Part shown: positions 1 through 10,780 of the stretch, in pieces
Layout: each line of letters opens with the position of its first letter
Position numbering within the stretch: the stretch's first letter is position 1
Source of the DNA: Flectonema sp. DT1601
Lineage: Eukaryota > Euglenozoa > Diplonemea > Diplonemida > Diplonemidae
Assembly: GCA_964019425.1 (NCBI GenBank)
Contig: OZ025854.1
Coordinates: 186,001-250,000, forward strand
DNA: 64,000 nucleotides
Reading direction: 5' to 3'
Position numbers and translations under genes: made by a program
The notes under the pieces: generated by a model
What the model saw: the letters and a program-made list of their open reading frames with translations, nothing else
Told to the model about the DNA's origin: nothing
Database searches by the model: none

Positions 1-181
1 ACACAGCTGCAAGTCTGAATATGATTATTTAGCTAGAAAAGTTTTTTTTTTTTATTTTATTTTATTTTTTTTCCCCTTTCACCAACAGAAGACACACATT
101 CCGTCCGACAGTCGTGTAACAAATACCTTTCGAATGCCTTTTTACATATAAAAAAAAAAAAAAAAAAAAAGTTCACTTCAC
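1..181. other. Intergenic, 3' flank of permease gene
   Basis: Contains long T and A homopolymers (around 43-72 and 150-170) and no open frame I can support. It lies downstream of the permease stop codon. Confidence 0.6.
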
Positions 182-2329
182 TTAGCCTTCCTTAATTGTA
201 GGAGGAGGATGGTCATCAGTACTACCACGTAGTTGTTTAATAAGAATATTCCAATTGAGAAGTGAGCATGGCCACCAGTTGTACTCACCAAGTAAAGCTG
301 TAGCTGCTGGAACTACTAATGGTCTGATGACGAACGTTTCAAATATAAGTCCGACTGTTAAAAAGAAAGCAATTTGATGCATGACCGTTACCTTTGAGAA
401 TAACAAAAGACCTGCGAAGCAAGCTATCATAACAATACCTGCCGCAGAGATAATATGACCCGTCCTAGTCATTCCAAGAATCACACTGTGGGTTGTTAAA
501 TTGTCTCCGTCTGTGAATTCCGGTCTCGCTGCTCTCCGACACTCAATAATTCTGGTTGTTAAAAAGAAATCAGGTGCTAGACCCACACCCACCAGTATTG
601 GAAGAGCAACCAATGCATTTGTGTATGAAATTTCATTAGTTGGGGAAGTAAACGATGATCCCAACCATGACAAATCTCCATTACAATAAGCCATATCAGC
701 CAGTCCATAGACAAATGCGAGAGTCACAGCTCTCGTACAGATGACTCGAATAGGAATTAGAGCTGATTTGAAGGAACATGCGACTAGTAACAAAACCATG
801 AATGTAGTAATACCGATCATGAGACCAAAGTTACCATACACCCCATCCATTGAATCGATGACCTCAGCTGGTTGTCCAGCAATTGATACTTTTAGATATG
901 GTTCTGTGACCTCCCTCGCTGCTTTCAACCATTTCTTTCCAGCCTCAGACATAGGTGCAATCTTCGACGTATATTTTGCTAACATAGCAGTCCCAGCTGA
1001 ATTTATATAAGACTTTGTATGATTAAAAATTACACACACGTCCTGCGTGGGGTCATATTCACACACCAGATAATCATTCAATACAGTATTCTTACCTTCA
1101 CACAATGACGCTGTGTCGAAATCCTCAATTCTTGTGTTAGGAACGTTATTTATAATGTAACTTAATACGTTTTGTGTTCCCTCCCATCGGAACGGATCTG
1201 TGATCTTATCGTTTTCATCAGACACTTCCATTAATATGTAATAAGGATACACAGTTCCGAATGTAAAGAACTCTCCAATATATTTATATGATACAAGGAT
1301 CTCTGCGTCGTATGGGACGAGTGCAATACTGTCAGCTGTTACATCAAATTTCGTAGAATTTAAATCAATTGGAATGCCAGCTCCGACTACAGTTATTAAG
1401 AGGACAAGTCCCCAAGGGAATCTCGTAGTTGCGACGGCTAAGAGATACCAGATTCCTTTTTTATCAATGAGAGTGTCAGTTGGGACTTCATCTAGATTTT
1501 GATGTTCATGTCGAAGATGTTCGTCAATATGGTGATGAGAAACGTTCCAATCAGAATCACAATCTTCAATAGCACCTTCTTCGTATCTGATTTGATTTGC
1601 TGTTCCGACATCTTCTGTTTCCCATTTACATTTACAACAACCTGAATACATGAATGACCACATCTTATCCCATTTATCCCACCAAGTGTTGTCACGAACA
1701 GCACCTTCCCATAATGGAAGCCAAACCAATAACATTAACGGGGTTAATGTTAAAGAAGTCCAAACTACTAATAAAACACCAAGTCCACAACTGATACCAA
1801 ACGACTGTATTGACGACATCGGATAGATGCACAGACCTAAAAAGCAAACTGCCAACGTCACACCAGAAACAACAACAGTCTCACCCGCATGAACAACTGC
1901 TTTTCTTGTTGCGATATTTCCGTCTAAAGACAACCCGTTTCTCCTCCTTTCCAATAAGGCTTCTCGATACCTACAAAGTATAATCAGTGAATAACTCACA
2001 CTCGTAGCTATGACTAATGCAAGAAGAAATGGAGGTGTTGTCGTACTCACGTGTAGTCCAAATGAAAGTAACCATGCAATTGCAAAGGCAATGCTTGACG
2101 AGATACCCAGACACACAGCACCGATTATGATCAACCTCAATGACCTCAGTAAGAATGCCATAACCAAAAGAGTTATCGGGAACACTATCGCTGCCAATTT
2201 AACGAGATCGTTTTTAGCTGCTTCTTGTGCTTCCGCTTCGAAGGCTGGGGCCCCGACCAGCATGATGTCATAGTCTGGTGGTGGTGTTTTATTATTAGTT
2301 TAAGAGTATTGCAATAATCTATTTTGAAA

Positions 2330-2365
<36 letters not shown>

Positions 2366-3143
2366 TAAAAATTATAAAAATTCACATACCCGGAAGAGAA
2401 GACCTACCCTTTAAAAATGTATAGAAATTTTTCGATTCTTTATTTGAAACTGCTGAGTTTATTGAGACTGTCAGGATTGTTGCATCCCAATTTGGTTGTT
2501 TCATATATGTTTTAGACAAATTTAGTAGACCGGCAGCTCTCAATGAGTAGTAATGTTGAACAGTTTGTATTCTCGCTTCTTGTGTTTCGTTCATTCTCAT
2601 CATTTCACCAGCGAGACTTGTGAGGTAGGTCTCTAATTCCACAGAACTAATATTAACCGGACCTGTTGATCTGGTGATGTAAAGAACATAAGAAGTGCTT
2701 TCTTTGTAGTTAGGGAATGCTTCCCCGAGAGAGTGTTGTGCTTTTCGAGAATCTGTTGAGCTTGGAGCCTGAACATCTACAGTAGTCGCATCAACGAGTC
2801 TCACGGCACCAAAGATAGCAATCACACTTAAGACCAACCAAAATATTGCTGTTGGTCTTTTGTGATTTAATAACAAACGACACCATGCTTCTGATAGGGG
2901 AGCAGATTTTCTCACAGCTGGTTGAGTTGTCTGACCTGGAGTTCCATATCCAGTTGGACTTGGGGTTCTTACAACTGAGTTGTTTGAACATATTGAAGGA
3001 CCTCCCAGTGGACTTGTCTCATTATCATTATCATCTACGTCATCTCTTGCTACAGTTGTTTGTTTTAGAGGGTCAGAAACAGTATTACCCAAAGACATGT
3101 TTCCGTTTGATTCTCCGAACACGGTGCTACTTCCCTGGGCCAT
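182..3143 (-). CDS. RND-superfamily (patched/MMPL-like) membrane permease, two exons
   Basis: Coding exons are 3143-2390 and 2274-182. The 115-nt intron has donor G|GTATGTG and acceptor CACCAG, phase 1, giving about 948 aa. The start is the ATG at 3143; the frame stays open to an acceptor-like TTGACAG at 3178-3177, so a further exon is possible. Seen: a polar N-terminal tail of about 95 aa, a first membrane segment at 98-117, a large extracytoplasmic loop, a block of five hydrophobic segments, a second loop and a second block, which is the duplicated RND plan. Family knowledge: patched, Dispatched, NPC1 and MMPL proteins move sterols or lipids using proton or sodium gradients through Asp residues in TM4 and TM10. 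The second block keeps the Asp (GVGLAPDFFLTTR); in the first the position is Ser (TSVSYSLIILCR). Substrate unknown; sterol or lipid export is only a family-based guess. Confidence 0.82.
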
Positions 3144-3183
3144 TGTCACACCCTGCTGGTTTCCCCCAACCTTCCACTGTCAA

Positions 3184-4094
3184 GAAAATAAAATGAAATT
3201 AAAAAAAAAAAAACTCACAAAAAACAATCTCAAGTTTCAGTAAAATACAAAGCAAAGTCACTGAAGGGGAGGGGGAGGAGGGACAGCAGTAGAATTGATG
3301 TTGAGGATGACTACTTATCACAAGAAGAAAAAAGAAATTAGGGGGAAAAAAAATATGATACCGTACAAAAACATGATACCGTACGGACGGGTGGCTATCG
3401 TGGTCGAACCTTAAATAGGAAAGGTAACTAAAAAATAAAAAATTAGTAAAAAAGTCAAATACAGTAAAGTGAAAGTAGGGGGGGGAGAAAAAAAAAATAG
3501 AACAGAACAGAACAGAAAAAGAATAGCCATACAAACTCAGTGATGTGACACGATTTAATGTCTTTTCTTGTTTTGTACACGAAAAACCCCCATAAACTAA
3601 ACTTAAGGAAGGTTTACGTGTGCTGACCAACATTCTTTTTTAGCTCTTACTTTACCTGCTGCATGCGAAGAAAAAAAAGAGGGGGAAAAAAAAGAAGAAA
3701 AAACTCGTTTGTGTTACCAACTAATAAGTTTCTACCACGTACAAAGCACATCTAAAGTGAGTAGGGCGGGTTAGGAAGAAAGAAAAATACGAGAAAAAAG
3801 AAAAAAAAAAAAAAAGAACAAGTAACTAAATGACAAGGCGACGATCAACACATAACTTATTTTATTTTATATATATTTTTTATTATTTTTTTTGCATCGG
3901 AGGACAGATACCGGTTTACTAGCTTCCTTTTTAAGAACAAGGAAAACATTTTTCATACATAACAAACTCCTCCTTAAAATGTATCTAAGAACAGAAACAT
4001 CAACGTGTCGAGTCCTCTAAGCAACACATAATGTGCTGAAGTGCTAAACAGAATCCATAGCAAGCGAGAATGGCTCACATTTACGGATGTCTGA
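3184..4094. other. Intergenic, low complexity
   Basis: A/T-rich with many A runs and purine-rich stretches such as 3655-3710 and 3775-3825. The long minus-strand frame at 3199-3633 is mostly Phe/Ser-rich translation of homopolymers, and I do not support it as a gene. Confidence 0.5.
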
Positions 4095-4662
4095 CTACGC
4101 GTCAGGACTGTTGTCGTCATCCACGCTAGTAGTTTCAGCGGTACTGACAGACGTAGTTGCAGTGGAGATGGTAGTGGTGTCATTCGACACGGAAGTGTTA
4201 GATACGACGGTTACCTTTTTCTCAGTTGGTGGCTCGCTGGTGGCACAGAAAAATCCTCCTGTGCAAAATCCACGAAAGCTCAAACCATCACCTCTACAAC
4301 AACATAACCAACTGACTAAACACGTTGTGATAACACCAAATAATATCCAAAAAGTTATAAATACAATTCCGTCATCAGACAACTGACACTTCCCTTCAAT
4401 ACCAAAACGAGAGAGCGCATTTGGTTCGTACTCACAGTGAGAGAACGGACAGGAGCAGGTAACAATCTTATCACCTTCCGTGTAGCAATACTGTGTGTGT
4501 TTTTTTAGTGTTTTTTTTTTCCTTATTTTTTTTTTTTTTTTTGCTCCGTGATATCCTTATTGAATAACATACCTTGCCAACACCAACAATATCGGCACCT
4601 TCTTCACAAGCTGAAACGATACCAGCCACAAGCAGAACACAGATTGCTTGGAAAGTCTTCAT
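4095..4662 (-). CDS. Small cysteine-rich type I membrane protein, two exons
   Basis: Exon 1 is 4662-4573 (30 codons), exon 2 is 4490-4095, and the 82-nt intron runs from GTATGT to CACACAG, phase 0; product 161 aa. Seen: an N-terminal signal peptide (MKTFQAICVLLVAGIVSA), a short ectodomain of about 45 residues with six cysteines (including CSC and HCEY), one membrane segment (GIVFITFWILFGVITTCLV) followed by WLCCC, then a cytoplasmic tail rich in Ser/Thr and Val. The juxtamembrane cysteines are possible palmitoylation sites (inference). An acceptor-like CACTCAG ends 16 nt before the ATG. I do not recognise the family; the layout suggests a small surface receptor or accessory subunit, but function is unknown. 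Confidence 0.7.
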
Positions 4663-5342
4663 AATTCCAAGAGATTACTGAGTGAAGAGAAAATGAGAAA
4701 TTACGCAATGCAATAAAAACAAAACTAAAAACAGAGGGGTTTTCCTTCCTCAATGATTGGTTCAGGCATTTGATTATTTCGTACCTTAAGTAAAAAAAAT
4801 TTCATTATCTGGGGAAATTATTTTCATGTGTGTCAACATCACTCTCTTATAATTATTTCGTTTCGTTTTTTTTTTTTTTTTTTTCCCCAACCTAAAGTGA
4901 AAAAAAAAAAGCGAGCATTTTTATGTAAAAATCGTAAAGGGGAAAAAATGAACGGAAGAAATAAAGCATCGCGAACGTGTCCTAATATACATCAGATCAT
5001 GCACGGAACTATAATCCAATTCGAAGGATTACATGTGCGACTGTCGTAATAAAGGAAAGAAAAAAAAGGGTGCGGAAATTACACAGAAGAGAGAAAGGGA
5101 AACAGAACACAGAAGCAGAACTATTTTCTCTCTGGTAGAAGAAAATAAATATTCAAGTGACTTTGGAGCTCTAATTTCTTTTTTTTTTTTTTTCCACCTT
5201 TTAGAAGAAAAGGGGAAAACAGAAAGAAACATTCTACGAAAAGGAACAAAAAAAAAAAAAAAAAAATAAATAAAAGCACTATATTTGCCGCAAAGCAAGA
5301 ATCAAAAAAAACCTACAAACGAAAAAAAAAAGATAAAATCAA
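4663..5342. other. Intergenic, homopolymer-rich
   Basis: Long T runs (around 4866-4884 and 5180-5193) and A runs (around 5250-5266). Open frames here are lysine/phenylalanine translations of these tracts. No GTATG is present on the minus strand, which matters for the trans-splicing argument. Confidence 0.5.
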
Positions 5343-6905
5343 TTAGAGTTTAGCAAGGCGCATTCCAAGATCATTAAGTATCTCTTCAGAACCACCTCCA
5401 ATAGCCCCAACACGGACTTCTCTGTAAATACGTTCAACGAATTCACCGTGTCCCCCACGGGCATAGCTGTTTCCCCCAAGTATCTGTGATGCTTCACGAG
5501 CACAGAATTCTACAAGCTTTGTACCCTGCACCTTACAAAGTGCAATCCTTGAACCAACATCAATATGAGGAGCTCCTGATTGCATCATGTAAGCGATCTG
5601 TTCACACCAAGCATAGTGTGATTCCACTCTTGCTGACATCTCAGCTAGTTTGTGACGAATAACTTGCGCTTCAATAAGAGGTTTACCAAACGTATGACGA
5701 ACACGAGCAAATTTTATAGATTCTTGAATAAGTTGATGAGCTGAACTAGCAGCGAACACACAGGCAGCGAAACGTTCATGGTTGAAGTTCTCCATGATAT
5801 ACTTAAATCCTTTACCTTCTTTTCCGATAAGGTTAGTTTTTGGAACACGGACATTCTCAAACGTGATGTAAGCAGTGTTACCAGCCCACCATCCTTGAGT
5901 TTTAATTTTACGACGTGTAACACCAGGCATGTTGGTCTCAATGAGAATCAACGAAATTCCATTCATTCCCTTCTTCGAAGGGTCAGTTCTAATAGCTGCC
6001 GTAAGATACTGAGCAGTCATTCCAGAGGTAATAAACTTCTTCTCTCCATTAATAATGTAATCACTGCCATCACTGACTGCTACAGATCTCAAATTTGCAA
6101 CGTCACTTCCACCCCACGGTTCAGTCACTGCAAGAGCGATAATCTCCTTTCCTGTTATAACATTTCTGCAGACTCTGTCACGTAGAGCTCTCGATCCGTG
6201 ATTTAATACTGGAGGTAATCCAATGTTTGCTGTGAAGAACCAGCTTGCCATAAGTCCACCACTTCCACATCTACCCATCTCATAGAGGTATATCATATCC
6301 ATAAACATGTCCCATCCTTCTGATGGTGGAGTACCACCGTACTCTTTAGGCCAAGGAGCTCCAAAAACACCCATTTTGTATCCCTTTTCATGCAGTTCAA
6401 GAGGGTAACTACCCTGTTCATCCCATATTCCAGCATTAGGAATCAATTCCGTGTTAACGAAGTGGCGAATCTTCTTTTGAAAAGCTATGTGCTTTGGTTG
6501 AAAATGAGGACTTTTTAACGTTCCGCGAGGGTCGTTCCAGTAGTGGTCACAGTAAGGAAGCCATTTCTCAGTCATCCTGGCAGCGACAATTTGCTTGGCT
6601 GTCTTTGGGTCTTCAGGTGTAAGAAGACGTGCAACCGCAAGCTTTCTGTAGTTTGGCTTGTCAAGCAATCCTTCTCTGTGCATCATCTTAAAGTCTTTCG
6701 TCATGTCCTGTCCTGCGGACCTCAGAAGCAATCTTGAACCTCCAGGGTGATACTTATGAAATTTACTAACGTCATATGCAATACCACTGACGACTATCCA
6801 AGAATCCCCATCTTTATTGTGTTTAGCTACTTCAGTCATACTACTTACAGGAAGATCCTGGTACTGAGCTAATTCAGCCATCACTTCCTTTTGAAGGCGC
6901 TGCAT
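5343..6905 (-). CDS. Cytochrome b5-acyl-CoA dehydrogenase fusion, single exon
   Basis: Intronless, 520 aa, ATG at 6905. Residues about 20-95 form a cytochrome b5 haem domain with the diagnostic HPGG haem-ligand motif (KYHPGGSRLL). Residues about 130-520 are an acyl-CoA dehydrogenase: the FAD-contact segment LAVTEPWGGSDVAN, the middle beta domain (GWWAGNTAYITFENVRVP), an FAD-binding RHTFGKPL, and the C-terminal LGGNSYARGG and IGGGSEEILND. Known chemistry: alpha,beta-dehydrogenation of an acyl-CoA with electrons leaving through FAD; the fused b5 domain may offer an intramolecular electron route (inference). Similar fusions occur in fungi and several protists. No obvious mitochondrial presequence, so a peroxisomal or cytosolic location is possible. 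A polypyrimidine acceptor (CTTTCCTCACAG) lies 15 nt upstream of the ATG. Confidence 0.92.
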   Translation of the reverse strand: MQRLQKEVMAELAQYQDLPVSSMTEVAKHNKDGDSWIVVSGIAYDVSKFHKYHPGGSRLLLRSAGQDMTKDFKMMHREGLLDKPNYRKLAVARLLTPEDPKTAKQIVAARMTEKWLPYCDHYWNDPRGTLKSPHFQPKHIAFQKKIRHFVNTELIPNAGIWDEQGSYPLELHEKGYKMGVFGAPWPKEYGGTPPSEGWDMFMDMIYLYEMGRCGSGGLMASWFFTANIGLPPVLNHGSRALRDRVCRNVITGKEIIALAVTEPWGGSDVANLRSVAVSDGSDYIINGEKKFITSGMTAQYLTAAIRTDPSKKGMNGISLILIETNMPGVTRRKIKTQGWWAGNTAYITFENVRVPKTNLIGKEGKGFKYIMENFNHERFAACVFAASSAHQLIQESIKFARVRHTFGKPLIEAQVIRHKLAEMSARVESHYAWCEQIAYMMQSGAPHIDVGSRIALCKVQGTKLVEFCAREASQILGGNSYARGGHGEFVERIYREVRVGAIGGGSEEILNDLGMRLAKL

Positions 6906-7301
6906 CTTGTTACTGTGTTCTGTGAGGAAAGAATGTTTAGGTTTGGCAAGTCACTACTTAATTATCACCGCAGAACTACACGACCGAGACGGAAGCAATC
7001 AATGCCTCAAAGGTGGTCGTACTCATCAGCTCAAAGGCTGATTTCGAAGTCCTGAAGAAAAGAATAATCGGGCTAGGTCCTATGCCTCGACAGTGTCGCC
7101 AGACCCGAGGACCCAGTCTACCATTCATGCAATACAGAATCTGCATGCCCAGTAGCATTTGGAACAGTGGGCGTCAAGATGTTGACTCATCTCCTTAAAC
7201 TTATTCTCAAATATCTGTAGAAGTGAAAAAACAAGAGTCAGGAACCACACATTCGTGTAACTAGGAGGAGAGAAGAAATGAAAAAGTCGGGCCCAAACAT
7301 G
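6906..7301. other. Intergenic between dehydrogenase and tRNA
   Basis: No recognised gene. On the minus strand a TTCTACAG acceptor near 7220 opens a short cysteine-containing frame (HCSKCYWACRFCIA) ending near 7125. It could be a terminal exon or chance. No GTATG donor is found on the minus strand here. Confidence 0.35.
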
Positions 7302-7374
7302 TCCCCCTTGGCGCAGTCGGTAGCGCGTCAGGCTGTTAACCTGCAGGTCGTTGGTTCGAACCCAACAGGGGGAG
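7302..7374 (+). tRNA. tRNA-Asn (anticodon GTT)
   Basis: A complete 73-nt cloverleaf: acceptor arms TCCCCCT/AGGGGGA, D stem GCGC/GCGC around AGTCGGTA, anticodon loop CTGTTAA (GTT = Asn), T stem GTTGG/CCAAC with loop TTCGAAC, and discriminator G as usual for Asn. The anticodon stem has one T-C mismatch at its outer pair (27-43). Internal promoter boxes A (TGGCGCAGTCGG) and B (GGTTCGAACCC) are intact. CCA is not encoded. It is the only gene I find on the plus strand in the first 40 kb. Confidence 0.97.
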
Positions 7375-7386
7375 ATTTTTTTTTTC
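7375..7386 (+). terminator. RNA polymerase III T-run terminator
   Basis: A run of ten T begins two bases after the tRNA discriminator, the usual Pol III stop. Confidence 0.85.
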
Positions 7387-7545
7387 CCTTTGTTCATTGT
7401 GATTCTGGTGAACTAGGTCAATTGCTATTACAGATGAGGTTTGCATTTTTGTGTCCTTGAGAAGAAATACTTGATAATGTCATGTTAAAAAAATGATGAG
7501 TTGCTTGTATGTGGTTAAAACTGTATACCAAAAAAAGCTTATTAT

Positions 7546-9174
7546 CTATGCTTCATAAGGAAAGTAGTTTGGGTCGTACTTCCATATCCTGACAAACTGA
7601 TCGTCAGAGCAAGTAGCTAACCGTCCTGTTAATTGATTCCAACGGACATCATAAACAGGGTGCGGTGTTGCAGAAGAAGCATGAATGAGCCTCGATAAAA
7701 GAACTCCTGACTGTGACCAGATGCAAACTGTACCATCTTCGGATCCTCCAAAGATGTAGTTGCCAGGAGCGAATATCACTTTAACTAAGTTCTTAGATGT
7801 GTTAACATGGCCTTGAAGACGAGTTTGTTGAATCGGTTCCCCAGATGGTGTGAGATCCCAGAGTCTATTCGAAGAATCTTGATAACCAACTAACAGCAAT
7901 GTCCCACTCGGATTCAAATCAATCGACGAGACTGCAGCACCAGTCTGCAACTGTGCAATCGTCTGCAAACACACGCCCGATGCAATCTCCCAAAAGCAGA
8001 TGGTACCATCCTTGCTACCAGTAATTAATATGTTTCCAAAATGATTAAATCGAGAACTTGTAATAGGTCTTGTGTGACCAATAAATGTTTGTACTTCTTG
8101 TGAAGTTTGAATGTCATATAAACGAGCAGTGCAATCGAATCCACCTGATGCCAGATGTCGTCCATTTTGATGTTCTGTGATGGTGTAGACATCACCGCTG
8201 TGTCCAGTTAGGGTTGTAGTGCATTTCCATGTGTCTTCAATTTGTTGCCAGATTCTAATTATTCCATCAGCTCCCCCAGATATTATTCTGTCTGCTGTTT
8301 CTGAAGATAGTGTCCAAACTCTTCCATCAATTCCATCTAATATTTCATATTCGTTTTCAGGATGATCAACATCACATATTGTTATAACTGAGTTCCCGCC
8401 GCATACAATTTTCGAACCTCCAAGCCAACTACAACACTTAATTTGGGTTATCATTTTCAAACAGATTTCTTCTACATTTGGGCAGACAGACGCCTGATAA
8501 TCATAAGCAATGGAAGTAACAACAGGTTTCTCTAACGGTTTATGTTTTTGTGATAGAACCTGATACCCATATGCCTGTCTCAGAAGCGTCCATAAACGAC
8601 CAGACGGAATCTGAGCACAATCTGACGTTGGAGGTTTATCACTATCTAAAAAACACTTGTACTGAGACACTAGTTTCTCTCGACCAGATTCTTCTCTCCA
8701 ACCTTCAAAGAGACTGTCTGGGGCTTCCTTAACAGATTTACATGAAAGGAGGTAAGTCAAAGCGTGAAATTCCGCCTGTGGAGCTCTGCTTTCTAAGGGT
8801 TTAAGCTTCTTTCTCATTATTGAAAAGGCTTTGTGTCCTTCACCGTGTTCAATATGTTCGAGAAATTGTTGTTTTGCAACATCGTATTGGAGGGCTTTAA
8901 GAGAAGCGAGTCCAGGTCTTGCGAGAAGTCGATTTACTTCTTCCCATTCACCTTTTAGAATGAGGGGTTTTATCTTTCTGAAGTTCGATCTTCTGGTTTC
9001 CATACTGTTTTCAAACAACTTCGATTCTGCTCGTAAAGTGTGAGCAGTCGTGTTATAACCTTCATCTTGAAGGTACTGATAAATCATTTGAAGAATTTCT
9101 TTTCGGATTACTTCATTATTGCTGTCTAACGTTACGATATCTGACAAAGGACGCGGAGATTCCGAATTTTCCAT
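7546..9174 (-). CDS. LisH-CTLH WD40-repeat protein, WDR47-like
   Basis: Single exon, 542 aa from the ATG at 9174, the first ATG of a frame that stays open further upstream; an acceptor TTTTTTCAG ends 67 nt before it. Residues about 20-60 form a LisH motif (EILQMIYQYLQDEGYNTTAH), then a CTLH-type helical region (LKGEWEEVNRLLARP; KQQFLEHIEHG). Residues about 230-542 hold about seven WD40 blades (for example GRHLASGGFDCTARLYDI, GNILITGSKDGTICFWEI, GRLATCSDDQFVRIWKYD). The fifth blade, with AAVSSIDLNPSGTLLLVGY, most recalls WDR47 among the LisH/WD40 proteins I know; SMU1 and WDR26 are alternatives. Family roles: scaffolds in microtubule/ciliary biology (WDR47), splicing (SMU1) or GID/CTLH ubiquitin ligases. 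The ortholog call is tentative; the domain call is secure. Confidence 0.85.
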   Translation of the reverse strand: MENSESPRPLSDIVTLDSNNEVIRKEILQMIYQYLQDEGYNTTAHTLRAESKLFENSMETRRSNFRKIKPLILKGEWEEVNRLLARPGLASLKALQYDVAKQQFLEHIEHGEGHKAFSIMRKKLKPLESRAPQAEFHALTYLLSCKSVKEAPDSLFEGWREESGREKLVSQYKCFLDSDKPPTSDCAQIPSGRLWTLLRQAYGYQVLSQKHKPLEKPVVTSIAYDYQASVCPNVEEICLKMITQIKCCSWLGGSKIVCGGNSVITICDVDHPENEYEILDGIDGRVWTLSSETADRIISGGADGIIRIWQQIEDTWKCTTTLTGHSGDVYTITEHQNGRHLASGGFDCTARLYDIQTSQEVQTFIGHTRPITSSRFNHFGNILITGSKDGTICFWEIASGVCLQTIAQLQTGAAVSSIDLNPSGTLLLVGYQDSSNRLWDLTPSGEPIQQTRLQGHVNTSKNLVKVIFAPGNYIFGGSEDGTVCIWSQSGVLLSRLIHASSATPHPVYDVRWNQLTGRLATCSDDQFVRIWKYDPNYFPYEA

Positions 9175-9515
9175 TTTTTTCTGAAGTGGTTTTTTTTCTT
9201 CTTCTTTTGTTTTCGTGTTTCTTTTTTCCCTCCACACTGGGCTGAAAAAAGAAACTTGTCAAGTCTTATCTAGCGTGAGAAATTTTATTTTTTTTTGCGA
9301 AAAAATTTCTTGACATCCCCAACAATTGTGCACACTGTAATGAAGAAAAAAAAAATATAAACTAAATAAACACAACAATCGTCCTAAAAACATGGAAAAA
9401 AGTATGTCGTAACGTATCTAAGGTATTGCTGTGGTATCACAGCTGTCGGATTGATGTGCCGAGTTGGCAATTAACAACATGATTTCAATTATAAAATAAA
9501 ACCGCAAAATAAATG
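9175..9515. other. Intergenic
   Basis: A/T-rich with an acceptor-like TTTTTTCAG at 9250-9242 (minus strand) ahead of the WD40 gene. No gene seen and no GTATG donor on the minus strand. Confidence 0.5.
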
Positions 9516-10744
9516 CTATCTCTCAGCGGACATAATGTCTAGCTTTCTTCTCTTCATCGAATCCAGGATGTCTTCGGTTAATCTTTCCAGTGAAAGGTTT
9601 TTTGAAATGTTTCCAACGCACTCATCTCCTCTAATCAGAGCAATGTAACCAGAGACAGCATCACTACAACTGTTGTCTTCAATTTCTTCATCATTTTGAT
9701 CAATTTTTTGTTTAGAGATGCTTTCCCGCAATGCTTTCAGTTCACTTAGAAAGGTGGTTGAGAAGGTTGCCTTGTTTGTTTTTTGGTTTGTTATTGCTTT
9801 TTAAATTCTAAATAAAAACACCCAAAGGTTATTAGGATAACATACTGCTTTAGTTCGCGGTTCCAACTGGACAATCGGAGGTATCGGTTTTGCTTTCTCA
9901 AGCTGTTGTTCTTCCGATTCAGTCATAACCGTGTCATGTTCGATTCCGAGTTCATCACTTTTTTCATCAGACAAATCTGGGTTTAGTATCAGCATGAGTT
10001 CGGAGAAATCGGATTCGAAGACATGAAGGCTGACGTTGGAGGGAAGCGGAGGTGAGAAGTTTTTATAAATATTTTCTTTGATAGCGGTTCGTAAGTGTCC
10101 CAAATAGCACTGTGGGATACCAACACAGGAAGCAGTCTCCTGAGTTGTTAGTAGTGAGTACAAGGCGTTTGTAGCAATCGTTGATGGATTGGATCGAGAC
10201 CCACTGCAAGCAGCACTCTTTACCGAAGATAGTAAAGCATCACTTGCAACAACACCAAATAAATATTCAGCTGCAGATCGAAGACCATCTTCAGAGTACA
10301 CTGCTGCGCTGTGCTTTTGATCGAATACTTCATTTCTAACGGTTAGCTGTTTTATGATACTACTCCCGCCTTGTTGCCCTCCCGATTGAATCATGCTCGT
10401 CGTGTAACAATCAATTACTTCACCTGATGACCACATGGTCTTCAATTCATTCTTTATTGTGTCTGTGTCTTCAGGAACGTCACAAAGATTTAACTCCTCA
10501 ATTGCTTGGATAAGTGACTCCGCCTGGGGGTTTTTTTGTTTGTTTGTTTGTTGTAAATCTCAGGTATCACAATATTATTACAAAACAATTTTAAAAGTTT
10601 AAAGGTTGCGTGAGAAACAAGGTAAGTGCAGAGGGGTACTCTGGTTTAATAAAGACATACCACAACGTCAAGTAGCTGCTTGAAATGCAACAATACAGAC
10701 CAGATACCTGAAGAACTGTCAGGTTTCACATAATGCTGAGTCAT
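9516..10744 (-). CDS. Uncharacterised protein, three exons
   Basis: Exons 10744-10661, 10523-9846 and 9770-9516 join in phase 0 to give 338 aa. Donors are GTG|GTATGTC and GCA|GTATGTT; acceptors are CCCCCAG and CAAACAAG. The ATG (MTQHYVKPD) lies 20 nt after an AACCAG acceptor. Seen: no membrane segment, a Ser/Gly-rich central part with alanine-rich helices (SSVKSAACSGSRS), an acidic stretch (TESEEQQLEKAKP), and a C-terminal third that looks helical (SKNLSLERLTEDILDSMKRR). I do not recognise a family. It is probably a soluble subunit or adaptor and ends close to the next gene (about 36 bp from the SAC3 stop), consistent with compact same-strand packing. Confidence 0.65.
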
Positions 10745-10780
10745 GATTCCTTCTCCATATGATTCTGGTTTATTTTTATT

